From: Streptomyces sp. L-9-10
Lineage (GTDB): Bacteria; Actinomycetota; Actinomycetes; Streptomycetales; Streptomycetaceae
NCBI RefSeq assembly: GCF_004151105.1
Contig: NZ_PHRF01000102.1
Location: forward strand, 1 to 52,942
DNA length: 52,942 bases
Direction of reading: 5' to 3'
Position numbers and translations under genes: made by a program. The notes under the pieces were generated by a model. The model ran no database searches and was not told where the DNA came from. It saw nothing but the letters and a program-made list of their open reading frames with translations. Positions 1-8,139 of this stretch are shown piece after piece; positions within the stretch are counted from its first letter, which is position 1, and the number at the start of each line of letters is the position of its first letter.

Positions 1-339
1 CCCCTGCCGGCTCCGGAAGCCGGCTGCCGCGCCCTGCACGGCCACGGCTAGCAACCAATCCCCGGACCATTCCGCCGGACCGATCTTCCGGTCCCGCTCG
101 TTCCGGTCTCTCCTGACAGGGCCCTGCCGCTCGGCTCGTGCACGCGGCTCTGCCGCTCGGCTCTTCGGCTCTGCCCGTTGCCCATGCCCGCTCGCTCCCG
201 GCCTGTTCCCCGCTCCCCCCGCTCGCGAGAGCGCGCATCCCCGTACGCACCACCCCCTTCCGCGACGCCACGGCGTGCCGTCGGTGCCCACTCGGCGACC
301 GCCGGAGACCTGTCGCGTCGCATCTTCGAGAGGACCCCT
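1..339. other. No supported gene; upstream region of the MurE-like gene
   Basis: I see no credible coding sequence here. Open frames run through on both strands, but none resembles a known family and codon choice looks random. The frame of the following ligase stays open back to 178, but its sequence before 340 is low-complexity Arg/Pro/Ser. A purine-rich ribosome-binding site (GAGAGG, 328-333) sits just before the GTG at 340. The promoter of the ligase presumably lies in this stretch, but I could not pick out convincing -35/-10 boxes. Confidence 0.5.
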
Positions 340-1818
340 GTGAAGTTGAGCGCACTGCTCGCCGGGCATGACCACGAGATTCTGCGGGGCGATCCGGAGA
401 CGGCGATCACCGCGGGCACGTGTTTCGACGCGCACCGGGTCACGCCGGGTTCGCTGTTCATCGCGGTTCCGGATCATCGTGAGGGCGGCCCGGAGTCCGT
501 GGGCCCGGCCCTCGCGCGCGGGGCGGCGGCGGTCCTGCTCGACGCGGGGGCACCGGAGCCGCCGGCGTCGGTGTGGGCGGACACGGAGGTGTGCGTGGTA
601 CGGGTGCGGGACACGCGGATCACCGCGTCCCTCGTCGCCTCCCGCTACTACGGGGAGCCCGGACGGGCCATGGACATGGTGGCCGTCACCGGTACCAACG
701 GCAAGACCTCGGTGTCGTACATGGTCGAGTCCGTGTTGCGCCTCGCCGAGGGCGTGGCGGTCGGGGTCATCGGGACGGCGGGCAGCCGGATCGGCGACGA
801 ACCGATCCCCATGCCGAGGTCGGTGCTCACCACCCCCGAGGCGCCGGACTTCCAGTATCTGCTGGGGCGCATGCGCGACCGCGGGGTCGGTACCGTGGTC
901 CTGGAGGCCACCTCCATGGGCCTGTTGACCCACCGGGTGGACCACGCCCACACCGACATCGGGATCTTCACCAACCTGACGCAGGATCATCTGGATGACC
1001 ACGGCACCATGGAGAACTACCGGGACGCCAAACTCCGGCTGTTCCAGGGGCTTTGCCGTCGCGCCGTGGTCAACGCGGACGATCCGGTGGGCGCCGCCAT
1101 CGGCGCGCTGATGCCCGGGGCCGTGACGACCTACGGGATCGATTCCGAGGCGGACTTCCGGGCGACGGACCTCGCCATGGACGCGTTCGGTACGCGGTTC
1201 ACGCTGCACCACGAGGGGCGCAAGTACCCGGCGGCGATCCCCGTACCCGGTCGCTTCTCGGTGGCCAACGCCCTTGCCACCGTGGCCGCCTGCCATCTGC
1301 TGGGGCACGATCTGGACGGCCTGGTCGGCGCGCTCGACCGGATGCCGCCGGTACCGGGACGGTTCGAGCGCTTCGAGACCCCGGCGGGCACCTCGGTCAT
1401 CGTCGACTACGCGCACTCGCCCGACTCACTGGAGAAGGTGCTCACCACCATCCGCGACTTCGCGCGCGGCCGGATCGTCACCGTCTTCGGCTGTGGCGGC
1501 GACCGTGACATCACCAAGCGCGCGCGGATGGGGGAGATCGCCGGAACCCACTCCGATCTGTGCGTTCTCACCTCGGACAATCCGCGTGGCGAGGACCCCG
1601 GGGCGATCATGGACCAGATCACCCCGGGACTCACCGCCACCGGCACCCCGTTCGAGCGGCTCGCCGACCGGCGCCGCGCCATCGCCTTCGCCCTGGCGGA
1701 CGCGGGCCCCGACGACATCGTCCTGATCGCGGGGAAGGGCAGCGAGCCGTACCAGATCGTCGGTGACCGGCTGCTGCCGTTCAGCGACATGGCGACCGTG
1801 CGCGAACTCGCCCTGTAG
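340..1818 (+). CDS. MurE-like Mur ligase (UDP-N-acetylmuramoyl-tripeptide synthetase family), 492 aa
   Basis: A Mur ligase of the MurE type, which would add a diamino acid to UDP-MurNAc-L-Ala-D-Glu in the cytoplasm with ATP hydrolysis. The N-terminal UDP-binding domain is about residues 1-110. The central ATPase has the P-loop GTNGKT at 118-123, followed by TTPEAPDFQ and DHLDDHG. The C-terminal domain carries DNPRGEDP (from about 413) and a KGSEPYQ motif near the end. DNPR is the MurE signature for binding meso- or LL-diaminopimelate. The GTG at 340 was chosen because the family homology begins there and GAGAGG precedes it. No division or cell-wall (dcw) genes are nearby, so this is probably a second, paralogous MurE. 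Its real substrate is uncertain. The next gene is 225 bp away and looks separately transcribed. Confidence 0.8.
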   Translation: MKLSALLAGHDHEILRGDPETAITAGTCFDAHRVTPGSLFIAVPDHREGGPESVGPALARGAAAVLLDAGAPEPPASVWADTEVCVVRVRDTRITASLVASRYYGEPGRAMDMVAVTGTNGKTSVSYMVESVLRLAEGVAVGVIGTAGSRIGDEPIPMPRSVLTTPEAPDFQYLLGRMRDRGVGTVVLEATSMGLLTHRVDHAHTDIGIFTNLTQDHLDDHGTMENYRDAKLRLFQGLCRRAVVNADDPVGAAIGALMPGAVTTYGIDSEADFRATDLAMDAFGTRFTLHHEGRKYPAAIPVPGRFSVANALATVAACHLLGHDLDGLVGALDRMPPVPGRFERFETPAGTSVIVDYAHSPDSLEKVLTTIRDFARGRIVTVFGCGGDRDITKRARMGEIAGTHSDLCVLTSDNPRGEDPGAIMDQITPGLTATGTPFERLADRRRAIAFALADAGPDDIVLIAGKGSEPYQIVGDRLLPFSDMATVRELAL

Positions 1819-2043
1819 GAGCGGCGCGAGGCCGGGGCGCGGGGCGGGCCGGCCGCGGGGCGTACGTCGTGATCACCGCACCGGGGACCCGCACCGGGGA
1901 TCTGACGCCGACCCGCCACCCACGGTGTCACTCTCTTGATGTTCACTGTTCAGCTCTCCGACACCCGGTCTGTGTGAAAACGACCGTATGTGCCTGTGGC
2001 GTGAGTCACGGCAATGCAGGACCGACGTCGGACTGAGAGAGAT

Positions 2044-2697
2044 GTGAACCCTTCCTCCCGCGCCCGCATACGAGCCGGAGACACGGCTGCGTTCGGGCAG
2101 TTATTCGAAGACTATGCCGGAATCGTCTATCGCTATGCCGTGCGCGTCACCGGCAATTGGGCCACCGCCGAGGACGTCGTGTCGCTGACCTTTCTGGAGG
2201 CGTGGCGGCTGCGCGAGAAGGTGCACGCGGAGGGGGAAAGCCTCCGTCCCTGGCTGCTCGGGATCGCCACGAACGTCATGCGCAATATCGTGCGCTCGGC
2301 CAGACGCCATGACCTCGCGCTCGCCCGGCTCCCGGAACCGGAAGCCGAACCGGACTTCGCGGACGGTGTGGCCGCCCGGCTGGCCGACACCGAGGAACTG
2401 GCCGCCGCCCGGGTGGCGCTGAGCGGACTGCGGCGTGCGGAACGGGAGGTCTTCACGCTCTGTGTCTGGGAAGGTCTCGACCACGCGGCGGCCGCCGAGG
2501 CCCTGGGTGTGGCGGTCGGCACTGTACGCTCCCGGCTGTCCCGGGCCCGCGGGCGGCTCCGTAAACTCACCGAAGCGGAACTGCGCCGCGGCCGAGGCGA
2601 AGACGGCAGGGAAGACACGCAACGCCCCTCTTCCCGCGGACAGTTCATAGGCAGCCGCACTTCGGCGGTCACGTCGGTACAGGAAGGAAACCGATGA
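2044..2697 (+). CDS. ECF RNA polymerase sigma factor with a TTA codon, 217 aa
   Basis: A sigma-70 family extracytoplasmic-function sigma factor that directs RNA polymerase to its own promoter set. Sigma region 2 is about residues 15-85 (AAFGQLFEDYAGIVYRYAV, AEDVVSLTFLEAW, RPWLLGIATNV). Region 4 is about 125-180, with the helix-turn-helix ending in GTVRSRLSRARGRL. I prefer the GTG at 2044, preceded by GAGAGAG, over the ATG at 2014 that adds ten charged residues. Codon 20 (2101-2103) is TTA, rare in these genomes and read only by the bldA tRNA, so translation is probably developmentally controlled. The stop overlaps the next start (ATGA, 2694-2697), so the two genes are translationally coupled. 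Confidence 0.88.
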   Translation: MNPSSRARIRAGDTAAFGQLFEDYAGIVYRYAVRVTGNWATAEDVVSLTFLEAWRLREKVHAEGESLRPWLLGIATNVMRNIVRSARRHDLALARLPEPEAEPDFADGVAARLADTEELAAARVALSGLRRAEREVFTLCVWEGLDHAAAAEALGVAVGTVRSRLSRARGRLRKLTEAELRRGRGEDGREDTQRPSSRGQFIGSRTSAVTSVQEGNR

Positions 2698-3653
2698 GCT
2701 TCTTCTCGCGACGGCAGTCCCGCGCCGGGCATGAGGAATCGGCTCCGGTTCCCCCGGCGCCGCAATGCGAGGACCTGTCCGCCGACCGGCAGAGTTTCCT
2801 CAAAGAGCGCTTTATGGAGCAGATCGCCCGGGAATCCGCGCCCGCGTCCACGCCCGTACGGCCGGCCCGTCCCGGCTGGAGGCGGCGGACCGCACTCGTC
2901 GCGGTCCCGGCACTGCTCGTGGCCGCCGTGGCCACGGCGACGAGCCTCACGGGCGCGTTCGGCGACTCGGCGCCGTCCGAGGTGAGCGCGGCCGACCACC
3001 GCGAGGCGGTGCGGCTGCTGGACCGTATCGCCCTGGCAGCCGCGGGGCGCCCGGCCAGGACGGTACGCGACGATCAGTACGTCTACACCAAGATCAAAGT
3101 CTCGCGGCCGGTGTCGGACGAGGGTACGGATGTCTTCGTCCGTGAGGACTGGATCGCGGTGGACGGCGAACGGAACGGCCTCGCGCGGCAGGTGTTCGAC
3201 AAGGGAAGCCCTTCGCTGGACCCCCGGAGGGCGGAGGGGAAGATGCTGCTCTACAAGGACCCCAACATGACCACGTACCGTGAGCTCGAGGCCCTTCCCA
3301 CCGACCCCGACACCCTGCTGAAGACGATCGAGAGGGACACCCAGGGCCAGGGGCCGGCCCACGGCGAGGCGGTTTTCGAGGCCATCGCCGAGATGCTCCC
3401 GCAGGCGACCCTCCGGCCCGAGCTGAACGCGGCGCTGTACCGGGCGACCGCCAAGATACCCGGAGTCGTCGTCAGGCAGGACGCCGTCGACGCCTCGGGG
3501 CGGCGCGGCGTCGGCCTCACCTTCCCCGCGGACAGGGACAACGCCGTCTGGGTCTTCGACAAGGACCGGCTGAGCTACCTCGGTACGAACGAGGTCGCCC
3601 TCCTCGACGTGGGCATCGCCGACGCGACGGACCAGCGGCCCCTCTCCCGCTGA
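2694..3653 (+). CDS. CU044_5270 family membrane protein, putative sigma-factor partner, 319 aa
   Basis: A single-pass membrane protein of the CU044_5270 family, a group regularly encoded right after an ECF sigma factor. Residues 1-60 form a charged cytoplasmic part that could hold the sigma factor. After a basic stretch (RRR) one transmembrane helix spans about 64-88. The remaining roughly 230 residues would lie outside and contain DDQYVYTKIKVSR and RDAVDASGRRGVGLTF-like strands. The 4-bp overlap with the sigma gene supports a regulatory pair. An anti-sigma role is inferred from position and topology; I see no ZAS zinc motif (H-x3-C-x2-C). The family's biochemical function is not known to me. 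Confidence 0.75.
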   Translation: MSFFSRRQSRAGHEESAPVPPAPQCEDLSADRQSFLKERFMEQIARESAPASTPVRPARPGWRRRTALVAVPALLVAAVATATSLTGAFGDSAPSEVSAADHREAVRLLDRIALAAAGRPARTVRDDQYVYTKIKVSRPVSDEGTDVFVREDWIAVDGERNGLARQVFDKGSPSLDPRRAEGKMLLYKDPNMTTYRELEALPTDPDTLLKTIERDTQGQGPAHGEAVFEAIAEMLPQATLRPELNAALYRATAKIPGVVVRQDAVDASGRRGVGLTFPADRDNAVWVFDKDRLSYLGTNEVALLDVGIADATDQRPLSR

Positions 3654-3674
3654 GGGACGGGTCCACGCCGCCGT

Positions 3675-3693
3675 CGGCCCCTCCCCGGGGCCG
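3675..3693. terminator. Hairpin between convergent genes
   Basis: CGGCCCC and GGGGCCG form a 7-bp GC stem around a 5-nt loop, in the 53 bp between the stops of the CU044_5270-type gene (+) and the hydrolase (-). There is no U-tract, as usual in Streptomyces. It could serve both directions. Confidence 0.4.
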
Positions 3694-3706
3694 GTGGGCC
3701 CAGTTC

Positions 3707-4714
3707 TCAGGACGCGGCGCCCGCACCGGTCACGACGGTGCCGACAGCCGTGCCCAGTGTCTCCGGCCCGCTGGCGTAGGGCAGTTCGTCCAGTGACCGG
3801 TCGGTGCAGAACCGCGCCATCAGATCCGCGAAGTCCGCGATCCGCTCCACCGGGGCCAGATGGTCGGTCTCGTCGATGGTCAGGAATCGCGCCTCGGGCA
3901 GCTGTGCGGCCACCTCACGTCCCATCGCGGGCGTGCACAGCGTGTCGTGCTCACCGGTCACCACCAGGCTCGGCACGGCGGGTACCGGTTCCGGCCGGTA
4001 CCACTCGTGCCGCATCAGCCGGGTGTTGTGCTCGGCGGACTTCTTCAGCTGCTCGGGGTCCTGCCCGGCGATCTGCTGGTACACCAGCCGGGACACGGCG
4101 GCGTGCTTGCGCACCCGGCCCGTACCGGGCGGCGACATGAAGCGGTCGGCCAGCTCGCGGGCGATGGTCTCCGTCTCACCGCGGTCGATCATGACGGACC
4201 AGCGCTCCATCGCCGCCGCGTAGTCCGCGGGGATCCGGGTGGTCATACCGACCAGCAGCAGCCGGGCGAGCATCCCCGGGTAGTGCTGGGCGAAGCGCAG
4301 GCCGACCGCGCCGCCGTAGCAGGCGGCGACCAGATTGACGCGCGGTACGTCGAGTTCGGTGAGCAGATGCCGGACGGCCGCCGCGAGAAAGTCGACGCCG
4401 TAGTGCGCGGGCAGGAAGTCGGCCGTACCGTATCCCGGCAGATCCACGGTGATCACCCGGCCCAGCGGAGCCAGCCACTTCTCGTGCCGCACCCAGGAGT
4501 TGCGGTCCTGGGAGGAGCCGCCCAGCACGAGAAGGGGCTCGGTCAGCGCGGTGCCGTGGTCGACGACGCGACAGGTGTAGCGGAAGCCGTCGAACGTCAT
4601 GTCACGTTCCTCGACCGGACCGTCCGGCCCGCCCTCCTCGGCAGGCTGCTCCGGGATCAGCGGAGTGACCATGGGCGAGTCATGCTCCTGGGCGAGAACG
4701 GCATCGATGGGCAT
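3707..4714 (-). CDS. Alpha/beta hydrolase with Cys at the nucleophile position, 335 aa
   Basis: An alpha/beta-hydrolase fold protein. The oxyanion strand is PLLVLGGSSQDRNSW (about 60-74), followed by VITVDLPGYG (about 88-97). The nucleophile elbow reads VAACYGGAVGL, so residue 132 is Cys where Ser is usual. The acid is D257 in TGEHDTLC and the base H285 in TDHLAPVE, giving an intact Cys-His-Asp triad. The length fits the family with a roughly 40-residue N-terminal extension. GGAG lies 6 nt before the ATG. The substrate is unknown; a serine-type esterase assignment may be wrong because of the Cys. The gene is divergent from the SDR gene, with 291 bp between starts. Confidence 0.8.
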   Translation of the reverse strand: MPIDAVLAQEHDSPMVTPLIPEQPAEEGGPDGPVEERDMTFDGFRYTCRVVDHGTALTEPLLVLGGSSQDRNSWVRHEKWLAPLGRVITVDLPGYGTADFLPAHYGVDFLAAAVRHLLTELDVPRVNLVAACYGGAVGLRFAQHYPGMLARLLLVGMTTRIPADYAAAMERWSVMIDRGETETIARELADRFMSPPGTGRVRKHAAVSRLVYQQIAGQDPEQLKKSAEHNTRLMRHEWYRPEPVPAVPSLVVTGEHDTLCTPAMGREVAAQLPEARFLTIDETDHLAPVERIADFADLMARFCTDRSLDELPYASGPETLGTAVGTVVTGAGAAS

Positions 4715-4967
4715 GGGTGACTCCAGAGCTACGGAACGGACACGAACGTCCCTGCCTAGCAGCTGACCCGGCCCGACCGCGCATCGCTGACCCGATCGTG
4801 GGCGGTTCGCGCCCGGCGACCCGCTGGTGGATTCGACTCTCGCTCAGCAGCACGGCGGATCGGTGCCCCACGGCGTACATCCACGGCCCGTCGTGGCGTC
4901 CCGGCATCGCCGACTTCCCGGACAAACCCGTCACCAGGGTGAACCTTACGAGGCCGGGCCGGTGCGC

Positions 4968-4998
4968 TTGACTTCGAGTGCGCTCCAATTCGTAGCCT
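4968..4998 (+). promoter_or_regulatory. MerR-type promoter with 19-bp spacer, in front of the SDR gene
   Basis: The -35 box TTGACT (4968-4973) and -10 box TAGCCT (4993-4998) are separated by 19 bp. That over-long spacing is the hallmark of promoters twisted into activity by MerR-family regulators. The spacer holds an imperfect dyad, CTTCGAG-TGCG-CTCCAA, like MerR-family operators of the CTTCGAG/CTCGAAG class. The ATG at 5006 starts only 8 bp after the -10 box and has no ribosome-binding site, so the mRNA is probably leaderless. No merR gene is adjacent, so the regulator would act in trans. Confidence 0.65.
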
Positions 4999-5005
4999 TT
5001 CGGTC

Positions 5006-5974
5006 ATGACAACCCCACAGCACAGGATCGGATCCGGTTTCGGAGCCCGCAGCACCACACAGGACGTGCTGCGCGGTATCGACCTCAGCGGCGCGCTCGC
5101 CGTCGTCACCGGCGGATACTCGGGCCTCGGCCTGGAGACCACCCGCGCTCTCACCGGCGCCGGCGCGCATGTCGTGGTGCCCGCCCGGCGCCGCGAGACC
5201 GCCGAGAAGGCGCTCGACGGCATCGACGGCGTCGAGGTCGACGAACTCGACCTCGCCGATCTCGACAGCGTCCGCCGGTTCGCCGAGCGCTTCCTCGCCT
5301 CGGACCGCACCATCGACATCGTCATCAACAACGCGGCGGTCATGGCCTGCCCCGAGACCCGGGTCGGCCCCGGCTGGGAGGCGCAGTTCGCGACCAACCA
5401 CCTCGGCCACTTCGCGCTAGTGAACAGGCTCTGGCCGGCGATCGTGCCCGGCGGGGCCCGGGTCATCTCGCTCTCCTCGTCCGGCCACCGCAACTCGCCC
5501 ATCCGCTGGGACGACATGTGGTTCGCGCACGACTACGACAAGTGGCAGGCCTACGGCCAGGCGAAGACCGCCAACGCGCTCTTCGCCGTGGAACTCGACG
5601 CGCTCGGCCGCGACTCCGGTGTACGGGCCTTCTCGGTGCACCCCGGTGGCATCCTCACCCCGTTGCAGCGCCACCTCGCCAAGGAGGAGATGGTCGCCGC
5701 CGGCTGGATCGACGAGGAGGGCAACGGCCTGAACCCCGCGTTCAAGACGCTGGAGCAGGGTGCGGCCACCCAGGTGTGGGCGGCGACATCGCCCCGGCTG
5801 GCGGGCGCGGGCGGGGTGTACTGCGAGGACTGCGACATCGCGGAGCCCGCCTCCCAGGACACCTCGGTGGCCGGCGGCGTACGCGCCTACGCGACCGACC
5901 CCGAGCAGGCCGCGCGCCTGTGGCGGCTCTCGGCCGAGCTGACCGGAGTCAACGCGTTCGCGGCGACCGCGTGA
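5006..5974 (+). CDS. Short-chain dehydrogenase/reductase (SDR), 322 aa
   Basis: An NAD(P)-dependent oxidoreductase of the classical/extended SDR type (retinol dehydrogenase-like group). The Rossmann motif TGGYSGLGLE begins near residue 36. NNAAVMA near 111 is the NNAG equivalent. The catalytic Ser lies in ISLSSSGH (about 155) and the Y-x3-K pair is YGQAK (about 180). A C-terminal extension follows with CEDCDIAEP. The translation start sits directly behind the MerR-type promoter and lacks a Shine-Dalgarno, consistent with leaderless translation. The substrate cannot be deduced. A MerR-type switch often responds to reactive or aromatic compounds, so a detoxification role is a reasonable guess only. 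Confidence 0.88.
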   Translation: MTTPQHRIGSGFGARSTTQDVLRGIDLSGALAVVTGGYSGLGLETTRALTGAGAHVVVPARRRETAEKALDGIDGVEVDELDLADLDSVRRFAERFLASDRTIDIVINNAAVMACPETRVGPGWEAQFATNHLGHFALVNRLWPAIVPGGARVISLSSSGHRNSPIRWDDMWFAHDYDKWQAYGQAKTANALFAVELDALGRDSGVRAFSVHPGGILTPLQRHLAKEEMVAAGWIDEEGNGLNPAFKTLEQGAATQVWAATSPRLAGAGGVYCEDCDIAEPASQDTSVAGGVRAYATDPEQAARLWRLSAELTGVNAFAATA

Positions 5975-6008
5975 GCGGACTCCTCCGCCGCAGGGACCCG
6001 CTCCGCCT

Positions 6009-6033
6009 CACCGGCCGGCCGCGTCGGCCGGTG
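6009..6033. terminator. Hairpin after the SDR gene
   Basis: CACCGGCCG (6009-6017) pairs with CGGCCGGTG (6025-6033) around a 7-nt loop, 35 bp after the SDR stop. A plausible U-less terminator separating the SDR from the methyltransferase. Confidence 0.5.
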
Positions 6034-6087
6034 CGCCCCGGCAGCCCGTCCGGACACGGAACCGGCACGCCGGACAGCCTGCGGGTC

Positions 6088-6846
6088 ATGAACTACACGG
6101 ATCTCGTCCAGGGCGCGGCCCACGCGCCGTTCGAGGGCTGGGACTTCGGGGTGTTCGCCGGACGCTTCACAGAAGAGAACACCTCCTGGGACTTCGCGGA
6201 GCTGGTGCGGTCACGGCTGACCGACGGGGAGGCGCTGCTCGATCTGGGCACCGGCGGCGGCGAGTTCCTCTCCGGACTCGCCCCGCTCCCGCCGGGCACC
6301 ACCGCGACGGAGTCCTACCCGCCCAATGTCCCCGTCGCCGGCCGCCGGCTCGCACCGCTGGGGGTACGGGTCATCGACACCGGCGAGGAGGACGACGATC
6401 TGCTCCCGCTGCCCGACGCGGCGTTCGGACTGGTCACCAGCCGGCACGAGAGTTACGCGCCGGCCGAGATCGCGCGGGTGCTGCGCGGCGGCGGGGTGTT
6501 CGTCACCCAACAGGTCGGCGGGCGCGATCTGGCGGAGCTGAACGAGGCGCTCGGCGCGCCCGGACACGGCTACAGCCACTGGGATCTGGCCTCCGCGCGT
6601 GCCGGGCTGGCCGGCGCCGGGTTCGAGATCTTGGACGCGCGCGAGGAGTTGGTGCCCGCGGCCTTCCACGACATCGGAGCCGTACTGCTCTTCCTGCGCA
6701 TCACGCCCTGGCAGATCCCCGGCTTCGACGTCGACCGCTATGACGCCCGGCTCCGCGCGCTGCACGCGCGGCTGAGCTCCGGCAGCCCGCTGACCGTACG
6801 CTGCCACCGCTTCGTGATCACGGCCCGACGGGCGCTCACGCCGTGA
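6088..6846 (+). CDS. Class I SAM-dependent methyltransferase, 252 aa
   Basis: A Rossmann-fold methyltransferase. SAM motif I is LLDLGTGGGEFL (about 50-61), the acidic strand-2 region is TATESYPPNV, and motif III-like LRGGGVFVTQQVGG lies near 137-150. The ATG at 6088 begins the family-like sequence MNYTDLVQGA; the frame is open further upstream but overlaps the SDR there. The substrate is unknown; the closest generic description is a methyltransferase-domain-11/25 protein. The last 11 bp overlap the convergent cebR gene tail to tail (6836-6846). Confidence 0.82.
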   Translation: MNYTDLVQGAAHAPFEGWDFGVFAGRFTEENTSWDFAELVRSRLTDGEALLDLGTGGGEFLSGLAPLPPGTTATESYPPNVPVAGRRLAPLGVRVIDTGEEDDDLLPLPDAAFGLVTSRHESYAPAEIARVLRGGGVFVTQQVGGRDLAELNEALGAPGHGYSHWDLASARAGLAGAGFEILDAREELVPAAFHDIGAVLLFLRITPWQIPGFDVDRYDARLRALHARLSSGSPLTVRCHRFVITARRALTP

Positions 6847-7867
6847 GCCGGTGGACGAGGGTGGTCGGCAGTGTGAGCTGACGCCGCGGCCGGGACGGGT
6901 CGTCGATCTCGTCGAGGAGCAGCCGGGTGATGGCCCGTCCGATGTCCTCGCTCGGCTGATTGACACTGCTCAGGGGCGGGACGGTGTGCCGCGCGACGAT
7001 CGAGTCGTCGAAGCCGATGACCGCGACGTCCGACGGGACACGCCGTCCCCGCTCCCGCAGCTCCGTCAGCGCGCCCGCCGCCATGACGTCGGACGCGGCG
7101 AAGACGGCGTCCAGGTCCGGATGCCGTTCGAGAAGTTCACGCATGGCGGCCCGGCCGCCCTCCTCGGTGAAGTCTCCCGACACGGCCAGTGACTCGTCCG
7201 GCTGCCGCCCGGCCGCTTCGAGATGCGCGTCCCGCCACCCCTGAAGGCGGCTCCGGCCGACGTCCATGTCGAGCGGCCCGGTGATCGTGGCGACGGCGCC
7301 GCGTCCCTGGCCGATCAGATGACGTACCGCCTGCGCCGCCCCGCCGGCGTTGTCGGCGCGGACATGGCTGAGCGGCTCGACGGGTGAGCGCCGGCCCGCG
7401 AGGACCGTCGGTATCTGCATCTTCTCCAGGAACGCGGGCAGCGGATCGTCCTGGTGCACCGAGACCAGCAGCACCCCGTCCACCCGCTGTGCCTCCACGA
7501 ACCGGGTCAGCCGGTCGAGTTCGCGCTGATTCCGCACCAGGATCAGCAGCAACTGCATCTCGGTGTCGGCGAGTTCGGTACTCACTCCGCGGATGACCGC
7601 CGAGAAGTACGGCTCCGCCGCCAGCCGGCTCTCCGACTCGGGGATCACCAGCGCGATGCTGTCGGTGCGGCTGGTGACCAGGCTGCGGGCGGCGGGGTTC
7701 GGTACGTAGTTCAGCTCCGCGATGGCCGCCTCGACGGCGGCGCGCGCCTTCGCGCTCACGCCCGGGGAGCCGTTGACCACACGCGAGACCGTCCCGCGGC
7801 CCACGCCCGCCAACCGGGCGACGGCTTCAAGAGTTGGCCTCTGGCCTGGCCGTTTACGGCTGCTCAT
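6836..7867 (-). CDS. cebR: CebR, LacI-family repressor of cellobiose/cellotriose utilisation, 343 aa
   Basis: A LacI/GalR-family repressor. The N-terminal helix-turn-helix is TLEAVARLAGVGRGTVSRVVN, followed by the hinge helix NPAARSLVTSRT near residue 57. A periplasmic-binding-protein-like sensor domain fills the rest (DAVFAASDVMAAGALTEL, VIGFDDS). In Streptomyces, CebR represses cebEFG-bglC and is released by cello-oligosaccharides. The assignment rests on divergence from a complete ceb operon and on the canonical CebR palindrome in front of cebE. The ATG at 7867 has GGAG 6 nt upstream; a GTG one codon earlier is the alternative. Confidence 0.92.
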   Translation of the reverse strand: MSSRKRPGQRPTLEAVARLAGVGRGTVSRVVNGSPGVSAKARAAVEAAIAELNYVPNPAARSLVTSRTDSIALVIPESESRLAAEPYFSAVIRGVSTELADTEMQLLLILVRNQRELDRLTRFVEAQRVDGVLLVSVHQDDPLPAFLEKMQIPTVLAGRRSPVEPLSHVRADNAGGAAQAVRHLIGQGRGAVATITGPLDMDVGRSRLQGWRDAHLEAAGRQPDESLAVSGDFTEEGGRAAMRELLERHPDLDAVFAASDVMAAGALTELRERGRRVPSDVAVIGFDDSIVARHTVPPLSSVNQPSEDIGRAITRLLLDEIDDPSRPRRQLTLPTTLVHRLTA

Positions 7868-7997
7868 CACGTCTCCTCAACTCTGCTCCCGGCGCGGTGC
7901 CACGGCGCTCACCAGGAGATTGTGCGGGGCCGCCGGTCCGCCGAGGGCCCTGGGCCCGGAGCGGGACACATTCCGGCAACGGAACCGACTTCGACTC

Positions 7998-8027
7998 TTG
8001 ACAGGGCCCGGTCTCTACGGAGAGTCT
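7998..8027 (+). promoter_or_regulatory. Candidate cebE promoter
   Basis: TTGACA at 7998-8003 and, 18 bp on, GAGTCT (8022-8027), a weak -10 that keeps only A at position 2 and T at position 6. It ends 12 bp before the CebR operator, so bound repressor would sit over the predicted transcription start. The -35 is convincing, the -10 less so. Confidence 0.5.
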
Positions 8028-8039
8028 TCCACAACCCGT

Positions 8040-8053
8040 TGGGAGCGCTCCCA
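8040..8053. promoter_or_regulatory. CebR operator, perfect 14-bp palindrome
   Basis: TGGGAGCGCTCCCA, identical to the CebR box described in Streptomyces ceb loci. It lies in the 272-bp cebR-cebE gap, 86 bp before the cebE start. I found no second perfect copy in the window, including near bglC. Confidence 0.92.
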
Positions 8054-8139
8054 GTTTTCTCCCGGCACGGGTTTTCGATCCCACTCGACCGTGAGCCGCA
8101 GCAGGCGCGCGCCTGAGCGCCGCTGCTAGGAGGAAGCAC

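Noticed and set aside
4931..4942. Short palindrome TCACC-AG-GGTGA upstream of the SDR promoter
   Set aside because: A 5-bp arm is expected by chance at this GC content, and the MerR-type dyad explains the regulation better.
4717..4971. An 84-codon open frame between the hydrolase and the SDR gene
   Set aside because: It has no ribosome-binding site, no family resemblance, and overlaps the promoter regions of both genes.
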